Program-made: the position numbers and the translations under genes
Assembly: GCA_030544235.1 (NCBI GenBank)
Contig: CM060474.1
Span: forward strand, 3,304,898-3,368,897
DNA length: 64,000 bases
Direction of reading: 5' to 3'
DNA from: Lepturacanthus savala
Lineage: Eukaryota; Chordata; Actinopteri; Scombriformes; Trichiuridae
Notes under the pieces: generated by a model
Database searches by the model: none
What the model was told of the DNA's origin: nothing
The model's input: the letters and a program-made list of their open reading frames with translations, nothing else
Part shown: positions 52,947 to 64,000 of the stretch, piece after piece
Numbering within the stretch: position 1 is the stretch's first letter
How the letters are laid out: every line of letters starts with the position of its first letter

Positions 52947-53589
52947 CTACAATGACCTGGATGAGTGAGAATCTACACAGACGGTAGTTTGAACTATTTC
53001 ATATATTCATATACTGAAATCTAGTGGTTCCCATAGGTTCCAAGCCCCTCCAAAGGCTTCAACAGAGTTCTGATTCACTAATCTGTTTTCATTTTTTTGG
53101 TTTAGTTTCCTTTGATCTTTGTTTTAGTGAAACATTGGATTTGAACATTTATTGAAACATGAGATATTTAGAGCCATCAAATGGATGGAGCTGCTAACGA
53201 CTTCACTCACGTTTCACATAGATATGTGAAATCTGAGCTGATTACAACTATTTGTAAGATGTCAAAGACTTAAAATGTTTAAATCACTGATTTTATCTTC
53301 AACTATATGTTTTTTAAAAGCTTCCTACATTATCAATTATTGAAATCTGCACCTTAAAGGAACTAAAGATGTAAGTGAATATGAAATGAATATATATGTT
53401 TCAAATATAAAGTTAAACAAACAGTAATCAATGTAAATCTCCTGGAGTAGAAAGTAGATACTTCCCTCTGAAATGTAGTAAAGTGAATTACAAAGTAGCA
53501 TCACATGTAACTTCTCAAGTTAATAACCTAATAATTGTAGCCAAGTAGAGTACTTGAATAAATGTACTCTATTACTTTTCACCGGTGCT

Positions 53590-54130
53590 GTTTTCTATGT
53601 CCGAGCCTGTGGGCGGTCCCTGAACGCAGCGCGGCCCCTGGCGGTGAGGCGCGGTGCTGCAGCCGCGGCTCCTCCGCGCTGGGACTGGTCCTTTCGCAGC
53701 CATTTTCTGTCCAACCAAACAGCCGTCTCAGAAAGGTAACCAACCAGGGCTTCATTGCAGGTTTGTGTCTGGCTCCGGCCAATGATTGCTAACCGATTCC
53801 TCGTTAGCTCGAATGGAAATGTCCGTCTCTGTCTGGTTTGTTATTTGTTGTCTGAGTGAATGAGGGCTGCTCATCAGGAAGTATCCGGCGGGCCGAACTT
53901 TAAAAAACGAGTGTGAAACATTTCGGCCGCGGCCTGCGGGGTTCTGAACGACAAAGAGCAGGCCGGCGCGGGGTGTGCGGGCGCGGGTTGGATTTAATGA
54001 GGTATCTGCGGGGTCACGATGCGCCTGGACAGGTTCACTCCAGAAGGTAACAGCTGGACAGTCCGTCCGCTTTCTGCGGGACCTTTACAATAAATGAAAC
54101 CCGCGGTTAGCTGCTGCTAGCTGCGCCTCA
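53590..54130 (+). promoter_or_regulatory. nfyb: nfyb CpG island and non-coding first exon
   Basis: CpG-dense island around a likely transcription start. A splice donor AAAG|GTAACC ends a non-coding exon at 53735. A YY1-like element (inverse GAAAATGGCTGC) lies at 53697-53708, near the expected start site. A CCAAT box in good context (GGCCAATGA) is at 53779-53783, just inside the intron. The island continues to about 54130. The exact transcription start is not visible. Confidence 0.7.
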
Positions 54131-54292
54131 TTCGATCTCCCATTATTCCTTTAGCAGAGGCTACAACATTAGCTCAGAGCAGCGGTTGTCTTTCCTAAAG
54201 GAAACAGAAATGACGCTAATGTAACATTTGGCACAACACCAGACCCGCTAAAATACGGGTCATTGAGTTTATGGTGAACGGGGAGGTGATGC

Positions 54293-54457
54293 ATTGGTGT
54301 TATAGTGTAACCGGTGTCTTATGGTGTAATTGGTGTTCGTGTTTAATTGGCGTTACTGTTTAACCAGTGTTTCCGTTTATTCGGTCTTATGGTTTAATTG
54401 GTGTTCCGGTTTATCTGGTGTTACGGTTTAACCGGTGTCTCGGTTTAATTGCTGTTT
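54293..54457 (+). repeat. 17-bp minisatellite carrying ATTGG cores
   Basis: About ten degenerate tandem units of the form (A)TTGGTGTTACGGTTTAA, each roughly 17-19 bp, in nfyb intron 1. Four units carry ATTGG (54293, 54329, 54346, 54397), the inverse of the CCAAT core bound by NF-Y itself; others read CCGGTG or CCAGTG. Confidence 0.85.
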
Positions 54458-55054
54458 CTGAGCCTTTAGTAGCAAGACTCTCTTTGCTGTGATTTGTTAG
54501 GACCCATTGTCAACTAACCAGGAAACAATTTTAGTTTGATTCGAAAGGGTTTTGACATGGAAACATGCAACGGCTTGTATAGTGTAATGAAATCAATAAA
54601 GTTTGCCTGGGTTCCTGGACAAGTTACCTGAATTCACAGATTCTCCTCAGGAGGCTTCAGTCTGTACACAAACACACAGCTTTCCTTAGACAATAAATAA
54701 ATAAATGAAACGTGTACAGGTTCGATCAAGTATGGAATTTGATTGGAGTATTTTCCAGATCTAAACAATTATGGAAAATAAAGTACAGAAACAATCTGTT
54801 ATCCTAATCTGTTTTCTAAACGTTTAAGTATTTCCAGGTTTTGGTAAAACTTTAGCAACCAAAGTAGTTTAAAATAAAATGCAGCAATATTTTTAACTTG
54901 CAGGTAACATCACCATTAACCAAATACTACACTCATCTGCACAGTTATGAGTTAAGTTGTGATGTGGTTATTGTAACGTAAACGCTTTTCTCCATGAGAA
55001 AACCTTCATGGCTATGTTGAAAGCATTTTCATGGACTGAATTTAAAAGGCTGCA

Positions 55055-55250
55055 TAGCTGTAGCTGCAACTAATGATTTTTATCGTCGATTAAACTATTA
55101 ATTATTGAAACAATTAATCAATTAGTTGTTCATTCATTCATAAATTCATAAAATGTCAATCAATGTTTCCCAGAGCTAAAATGTATTTTTTTTTTGTCCA
55201 GAACAACAGTCCACAACCCAAAGATCATCACTTTACTATTATAGTCTAGC
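55055..55250 (+). mobile_element. MITE-like element, partial copy
   Basis: Starts GTAGCTGCAACTAATGA and runs to TCACTTTACTATTATAG, then stops. The right half of the family consensus is missing. Confidence 0.7.
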
Positions 55251-55375
55251 AATTTTAAGTCAAAATGGGGATCAACTTCAAGCAAATTACATAGAAGCAA
55301 ACTCAACTGATTTTTGTCTCCTATTCATACGCCTGTATTTATCTCTTCATGTTACTGAATACAAGTTTGAATTAC

Positions 55376-55377
<2 letters not shown>

Positions 55378-55427
<50 letters not shown>
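55378..55427. repeat. (AT)n microsatellite
   Basis: AT tract of about 50 bp; a second broken TA tract lies at 55505-55551. Confidence 0.97.
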
Positions 55428-55432
<5 letters not shown>

Positions 55433-56743
55433 GTATATGTGTATAAGAAAACATAGGGGAATTTACGTAAATTAGCATAAAGGTGGTGCAGTGCTACTAG
55501 TGTTATATATATATATATTATATATATATATTATATATATATATATATATATCTCCATTCTCCTTATCCTTGTCTGTTTTTCCCCTAGATATATCTCCCA
55601 AAAACGGCCTCACGGACCCAGCCCCAAACCCCATCTCTGCATTAATAATTACAGTAATAATTACAGTAATAAAGACTGGTTTAAAGTTTCTTCTTCCTCC
55701 TTCCTCCTTACTGTATTCATGAGATAAAAATGGATCTGCGTTTGAATGGGATATGTTTTGGTCTTTTTTATCCCCTTCCCCTACTGGGATTGTTCTGGGC
55801 TTTTCTTCCGTCACTGAGAACATATTGAGGATACACAATCAGTTGAGGTTGCTTTTGTTGCAATTTGTTGAACCTTTTTGTCATAAAGTTTTATAATTTT
55901 TCCAGTAGACACGAAGGCAACGCTACGCAGCAACGTCATTCAGCAGCAACAAGCTTTTCGTTATATTTCACAAGAAAAGATGATGAAAGGGCGAGTTGCA
56001 GTACACACAACACCAAAATGACATCAACAGGATGAAAAGCTAACAATATGTGGAAACTATTTACAAAAGGTAAAAACTTCGTTGGGTTCTTGACCCGAAA
56101 TGTGAGTGAATCTCAACCAGCAGCAGAAACTTTAGCATGTACTAAAGGTAACTTTACCTCTGTAACACTGCATCATGGTAAAACCTGCTATTTGCTAAAT
56201 GAACCCCTTTTCATGCTTTAGGTTTAAAGTCTGATAGAACTTCATAAAGGTCATGTTCATGAAATTCTTGTTTCTTTTTGTTCAGAGATAAAATATAAAA
56301 GTTGATGCTAAACTGTGTTTTTTCTTCTAAAATGAGATTTGATATAGAATCGAATCTTTGAGTGGAATTGAAAATTAAATTTCCACCCTTAGACTTTCAA
56401 AATAAAAGCCTGCAGCCTCCAACTTACTGCTTAATTCTGCAAACACAAACAAACATAAAAAAAATAGGCCACGAGTGACAGAACAAAGATAATGGAATAA
56501 TGTGAATGTTCTGGTTACCCCAGATTCTCAGTTGTGCTATTGGCAAAAGTCTGTCAATTAACTTTCTGGCTTTATACGTTATGTGTTGATCTGTTAACAG
56601 ACAACTGAAGTTACTGAAACATAATCAGAATCTTACTTCCAACTGAATTCATAACTGTTACCATGTACAGTATTTTTGTAATAGTTGTATTCTACATAGA
56701 AGCAGGATCCGAGGATGTGGATAACAGCTTGTGTGTGTTGCAG

Positions 56744-59700
56744 ATGGACGGAGACAGCTCGACTACCGACGCCTCCCAGCTGGGCATCACTGGAGAATAC
56801 ATGGCCTCCAGTCACTATGTTCTCCAGTCTCAAGATGGTGAGGAGACAACACATGTAGACATAGAAAACATAGTGTAATAATACAAGTCTATTTTTTTAT
56901 GCAGCATCTTTAACATAGTTACAGCTATAAAATAAATATAATTTAAAACACAATGCAAGTACCCAACACATGACAAAACAAACATAAGTCAACAATAATC
57001 ATTGAAGAAACTACAAAAGAAATCTTAGTTAAAAAATGACCAAGCTCCTGCCTATTGAGGTTAGAGGAGAATTTCACCATTTTCAACATGAAATCTATTT
57101 TCTGAAGTTTGTCTATTGAACTTTCTTTTTTCTATATTTGATTTGATGCCTTATGGTAACAATATGTTCCAAACAAGTACACAACATGCTAATAGAATCA
57201 TAAACAGCTGGGAATGTTTTGTTTGCCTCTGTTAGACCAGCTGTGCAGTGGGCAGCTGGTTCTCCATTAATACTGGAACTAATTGATTGTTTTCTCAGAT
57301 CTCTTGAATAGACAAAAATAGAGATTGAAAAATTGTGAATTTCTCCTCTGAGAGATTTATATTTGTTCAGTGTGTTCTAAACTGATGTTTTTCTGCAGAC
57401 GACGCAGACGACAGCCTGAATGATCATGAAGAAGGGGGCGTGAAGGAAAACTACAGGGAACAGGACATCTACCTGCCCATTGCTAACGTGGCTCGCATCA
57501 TGAAGAACGCTGTTCCACAGACTGGGAAGGTTCGTCAGTCTTGACCTTCGTTATTCAGATTTCATGATTCAAAAGTGAAACTTGTATAATGCGTACATTC
57601 ATTTCACACAGACTGATGTATTTCAAGTTTTTATTTCGTTTAACATTGATGATTATATCTGATCCCAAATTAAGTGTCGCAGAAAATTAGAATATTGTGG
57701 AAGGTTAAATATTGAAGACACCTGATGACTCAAAACACCTGCAATTGCCTTTAAATGGTCTCTTAGTCTAGTTCTGCAGGCTTCATCATGGGGAAGACTG
57801 TTGACTGGACAGTTGTCCAAAAGACGACCATTTATACCTTGCACAAGAAGGGCAAGGCACAAAATGTCATTGTTAAAGTGGGTGTTCACAGAAGTCTGTG
57901 TCTAAACACATTAATAGTGAAGTGAAGGAAAAGATTATGTAGAACAACATGTACAAGCAATAGGGATATCCATACCCTGGAGAGGATTATGAAACAAAAC
58001 CCATCAAAAATATGGGGGAGATTCTCAAAGAGTGTGCAGCTGGAGTCCGTACTTTAGGAACCACCACGCACAGATATATACTGTATACAAGACATGGGTT
58101 TCAGCTGTTGGATTCCCTGTGTGAAGCCACTCTTGAACAGGAGACAGGGTCAGAAGCTACTAAAGACAAAAAGCACTGGACTGCTGCTGAGTGGTCCAAA
58201 GCTCTGTTCTCTGATGAAAGTAAATACTGCATGTCCTTTGTCCTATGAAATCAAGGTCTGCTGTTGGTCCGCTGTTTTATTAAGTCCAAGATCAACGCAT
58301 TTGTCTACCAGGAAGTTTTAGTGCTGCTGATCAACTTTTTGGAAAAGCAGATTTCATTTTCCAACAAGACTTGGAGCCTTCACAGTGACAAAGCTACCAG
58401 TACCTGGTTTAAGGACCATGGTACCCCTGGTCATTTATCGGCTCTTAATGTCAGTTTGCTTGTGCAGTTTTTTGGATTAGAAAAACGCAGCTTTAAACAT
58501 GAGGTCAAAAAGTGACAATAATATATATATTAACTCTGAGGTAAATTTCTTTTCTCTTTGTGTACAGATTGCGAAAGACGCCAAGGAGTGTGTACAGGAG
58601 TGTGTGAGTGAGTTCATCAGCTTCATCACGTCGGAGGCGAGCGAGCGCTGCCACCAGGAGAAGAGGAAGACCATTAACGGGGAGGACATCCTGTTCGCCA
58701 TGTCCACGCTGGGCTTTGACATGTACGTGGAGCCGCTGAAGCTCTACCTGCAGAAGTTCAGAGAGGTGAGGGGGGCGGAGCCTCACTTCCACTTTCACAC
58801 TGCAGCTGTAACAGATTTGTGTTCATTTCAAGGTTCCTACGTGTGACCATACCACGCCACATTCCTGTTTAGCCTCATATTTTGTGACATTTTCTGCATA
58901 TGCTCGTGTCTCCAGGCGATGAAGGGGGAGAAGGGGATGCCTGGCGTGTCGGTGGGTGAAGGTCTGGGGGAGGAGCTGACAGATGACAGCTTCAGTAAGT
59001 TGGTTTGTCTGGTCTTGAGCTGTTCAATAATGTTTTTATTACTGTCGTTAAATATGTTTCTCTTCATCAGCAAATCCTCTGCCAGCTGGGATCATCACAG
59101 CAGACGGACAGCAGCAAAACGTCATGGTGTACACCACCTCATATCAACAGGTAAATAACCCCATATCAACAAAAAGATCATGTATGAAAATATCTTGGAT
59201 TTGGTACAATTAGTTCAGTATTGAGTGGAATTAACTTGATGTAGAAATAGATAAAATGGATAAAAGTAAAAAAAAATATTTAAAATTGTGAGATATTCAC
59301 AAATGAGATAAAGAAACAAGAAAAACAAGAAAGTGAAATTCAACTTATCAAATCAAGAAAAAATAAAATAAGCAAAATGAGTTTAAATGTACTCTGTTAG
59401 GCTTACTGTACCAAAAGTTCTATTTTCACTTAAGATTTTCATTTTTATAAGTATATGAACGGGTAAAATTCACCAGAATGCAAAAAATGAGTTTGAGGCT
59501 CAAAATAAAAATGCAAAAGGATTTTTCAGTACAACCTGGAATTTAACTGACTTTATTTGAACATATCATGAAATATTCTTGCATTTTAACTTTAGACACA
59601 TAATTTGTCAATTATCTTTTATTGTAATTCATAAAGTCAATTAGATTAATAACTGAACTCAATTTACAGCAGGATTCATTTAGATTCATCAGGTACAGTG

Positions 59701-59959
59701 AATTCCACTTAAATTCCACTCATTCTGCCTTTATTTCAAAATAAGAGCACACCGTTTACCAATTCAAGATGAAGGCATCTAAGCAATTTGGTTTAACTAA
59801 AACAAACTGATAATAAAACATGGTTCTCATATCATTAATTACAGGTAAAAACAAATGGTTTCAACTAATTACTTTTTTAGGACATCTATTCAAATTTCAT
59901 CTGATTTTAAATATTGGGTGTTGCAGATTCCCACTGTACAGCAGATCCAGTTCTCATGA
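56744..59959 (+). CDS. nfyb: nfyb, NF-Y transcription factor subunit beta
   Basis: Complete coding region of nuclear transcription factor Y beta, 204 residues (human 207). NF-YB pairs with NF-YC through its histone fold, then NF-YA joins and the trimer binds CCAAT boxes in promoters. Exons: 56744-56837, 57399-57529, 58568-58765, 58916-58994, 59071-59150, 59927-59959, all with GT-AG introns. The protein starts MDGDSSTTDASQLGI, has an acidic linker (DDADDSLNDHEE), then the H2B-like histone fold at about residues 54-141: REQDIYLPIANVARIMK, the IAKDAKECVQECVSEFISF helix, SEASERCHQEKRKTINGED and LGFDMYVEPLKLYLQKF. It ends with the Gln-rich GQQQNVMVYTTSYQQ and IPTVQQIQFS. The histone fold is virtually identical to mammals. 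The start ATG is directly after the acceptor; human has an extra Met-Thr before it. A dead Tc1 element occupies the second intron between coding exons. Tail to tail with hal. Confidence 0.97.
57560..58490 (+). pseudogene. Tc1-like transposon remnant in nfyb intron
   Basis: Lies between the coding exons ending 57529 and starting 58568. Plus-strand fragments resemble a Tc1-type transposase: GKTVDWTVVQKTT-like text near 57791, WTAAEWSKALFSDES (Trp-Ser-Asp-Glu catalytic region) near 58183, FSNKTWSLHSDKATSTWFKD near 58350 and HGTPGHLSALN. Several stop codons and frameshifts are present. It is the same family as the copy at 33375-34215, by its TWFKDHGTP string and similar AAAAGTGAA outer flank. Not expected to be active. 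Confidence 0.75.
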
Positions 59960-60170
59960 CAAGGTCTTTCTCCACACCTGAACACGGTGGCCTGTGCTCG
60001 CCAGATGACCTCTGACCCCACCACAGGTTCTGGGCTGCATAGGAGGGGGTCTGTTGAGACCCTCATGTACAGAGAAATCACTACCTGTTGAGTAGAAAGT
60101 GTAGTTTCTAGTTGTGAGCTACCAAATGTTTTGGAAAAAAACATCCAAACCAGCTGGGAAATGTGAGGCT

Positions 60171-60489
60171 TTTATTTTAAAGGCTAGTCTTATTACATAA
60201 TTTAGTGTTGGAATTCTTTTGTGCGTGTTAAAGTGTTTGCTTTTATGCATATTATTTTCGTTCTTTGGGGGGAGGGAGGGGGGGGTAAACAGTGTCAGAA
60301 ACTTATTTTAACGTGTTCTCTGTTTGAACCAAGAGAAGCCACGTTGTTACTGTCACCAGATCACGCAGCTCTTTTGTAAGTTCACACAATTTATCATGTG
60401 CTTTAATGTTATGTAAATCCTTTGAATAAAAATTCAAAAGTGACTTGTGAAGTTATTTATCTGATTAACAACAACCTCCATTCATCCAG
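60171..60489 (-). terminator. hal: candidate hal 3' UTR and poly(A) signals
   Basis: Downstream of the hal stop on the minus strand the first candidates are ATTAAA at 60407-60402 and AATAAA at 60176-60171. Either would make the hal transcript overlap the nfyb 3' UTR. Which is used is not shown by the sequence. Confidence 0.4.
60425..60430 (+). terminator. nfyb: nfyb poly(A) signal
   Basis: AATAAA 466 bp after the nfyb stop codon in TTTGAATAAAAATTC, followed within 30 bp by GTGACTTGTGAAG, a plausible downstream GT-rich element. Cleavage is expected at about 60445-60460. Confidence 0.75.
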
Positions 60490-62963
<2,474 letters not shown>

Positions 62964-64000
62964 CTGAAACGGCACAGACACACAGATTCAACATCAGATA
63001 CTCACTTAAGATGAAAAAAGCTTTAAGCTCCTGCTCATGTGAGAATGTTGGAAATCACCCAGGCCTTCATACCTGCTGTAAATTAAAACTGACTTGACAG
63101 CCAAAGTGGAGAATCTGTCACTCAGAAAAAAAAAAAAAAAAGATGCTGATAGTTTTGTTTTCCTGCCAAAGCTGTAACAGCAGATGAAACACTGCCAAAG
63201 ACATAATTTATGAGAAATTTAGCGGCTGACGCTTAATATGCAGCTTCTACTCTCCACATACGTCTGCCAACAAAACACCATCAGAAAAAAAGACATAAAT
63301 CAACACAGACTGTTGTTAGACTTCAGCTGCATATACATGTATACTTATAATACTGTAAAAACCTGTAAACACATGCATACTCTCATGCAGAAGTATGTAT
63401 ATGTGTGTGAAAGCATAAATAAATATGAATACATTGCAACATAGGCCTGAAAACAGCTATTGGTAGAACTAAAAGTTGGGTACCAGACAGGAGCCTGAGG
63501 CAACCTGTCACTGTTTCCTTTAAATATGAAAATAATCATTCCTAAAGGTCCAGCTAGCTGGTAACCATAGCTACAAACTAAAGACTGATCCCCACAATAC
63601 CTGGAAATTAAGATTAATCAACCTAACCCTAGGCAAAACAGATAAACCACTCAGCAATAAATCAATATAGTCCCATATTACAAAGTCCATGTAACAAAAA
63701 GAACAGAAATAGCATTCACCATTAAAAACATTGACAGCTGAAGAGTTAAATTCAAATTCAGTTAATTGTAGTGTGTGTGCATGTGTGTTGAGGGGGAGAT
63801 GGAGTGGGGAATTTTGTAATATTTTTATAAAGTTCAGTTCAGTCTTGTGGTGAGTATGTGTATGCAGGGAGGGGCAGATGTAGACAGGGTATATGGAGGG
63901 TTTGCTGTGGCCAATGAGAAGTTAGAGACAGCGACTTGGAGGGGAGAAGAAGCCTGGAGAGACACAACGAAAACACTTATCTGAAAAGTCAGTATCCTGG
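62964..64000 (-). other. hal: hal intron to window edge
   Basis: No further hal exon is recognised in this last kilobase. It contains no clear repeat apart from a short poly(A) run near 63125. The N-terminal half of hal must lie beyond 64000. Confidence 0.6.

Larger units (their letters stand above)
51119..53589. other. intergenic DNA between divergent genes
   Basis: Holds a SINE 3' fragment (51590-51677), a CpG-richer patch (51780-52340) with a YY1-like AAAGATGGCGGC at 52037-52048, the foldback at 52627-52946, and an AGTAC-type repeat (53395-53575). No coding gene is recognised. The CpG-rich patch may contain the promoter or a non-coding first exon of the txnrd1-like gene; I could not define a splice pair. 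Confidence 0.5.
53736..56743 (+). other. nfyb: nfyb intron 1
   Basis: From donor GTAACC after 53735 to acceptor GTGTGTGTTGCAG before 56744. It contains the end of the CpG island, the ATTGG minisatellite (54293-54457), a partial MITE-like copy (55055-55250) and two (AT)n tracts (55378-55427, 55505-55551). No exon is recognised in it. Confidence 0.7.

Noticed and set aside
51119..53589. A glutaredoxin domain exon upstream of the reductase
   Set aside because: No CPYC/CPFC-like motif with splice sites was found by eye on the minus strand.

Overview
This is vertebrate nuclear DNA, almost certainly from a ray-finned (probably percomorph) fish. The genes are split into short exons with GT-AG introns. 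The DNA is A+T-rich and full of (CA)n and (TA)n tracts. It carries interspersed families typical of teleosts: a tRNA-like SINE with a TGAC tail, a MITE-like element with AGAGCTGCAA ends, Tc1/mariner remnants and a LINE ORF2 fragment. There are no prokaryotic, organellar or viral features.

Four protein genes can be read. (1) 1-38.2 kb: the 5' end of chst11 (chondroitin 4-O-sulfotransferase) on the minus strand. Its first coding exon (37869-37986) lies in a GC-rich island, and everything below it is read as the start of its very long first intron; no further chst11 exon was recognised. (2) 41.8-51.0 kb: a complete 14-exon thioredoxin reductase gene on the minus strand, predicted at 516 residues. 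It ends in Cys-Sec-Gly (TGC TGA GGT TAG) and has a convincing SECIS element 116 nt after the Sec codon. (3) 53.6-60.4 kb: complete nfyb (NF-Y subunit beta) on the plus strand, 204 residues, with a CpG-island non-coding first exon. (4) 60.5-64 kb: the 3' half of hal (histidine ammonia-lyase) on the minus strand, running out of the window.

The most striking observation is the thioredoxin reductase. Its reading frame is intact and all splice sites are usable; one is a GC donor that is needed to keep frame. Yet the N-terminal redox disulfide motif CVNVGC reads SVNLNS, the arginines of the NADPH loop are gone, the FAD-binding Gly-Asp is Gly-Ser, and the catalytic HPxxxE glutamate is Gln. The C-terminal Cys-Sec pair and SECIS are kept. 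It looks like a selenoprotein that has dropped the classical flavoenzyme relay but still makes selenocysteine. Its place beside nfyb and chst11 matches human TXNRD1, so it may be the fish copy of TXNRD1, freed to diverge by another txnrd paralogue.

Genes 2 and 3 are divergent across about 2.6 kb that holds a near-perfect 147-bp foldback, a 14-bp perfect hairpin with CRE-like halves and a CpG-rich patch with a YY1-like site. Genes 3 and 4 are tail to tail, with only about 60 bp between the nfyb poly(A) signal and the hal stop codon, so their 3' UTRs probably overlap. The rest is intronic or intergenic DNA with nested transposon remnants and microsatellites.
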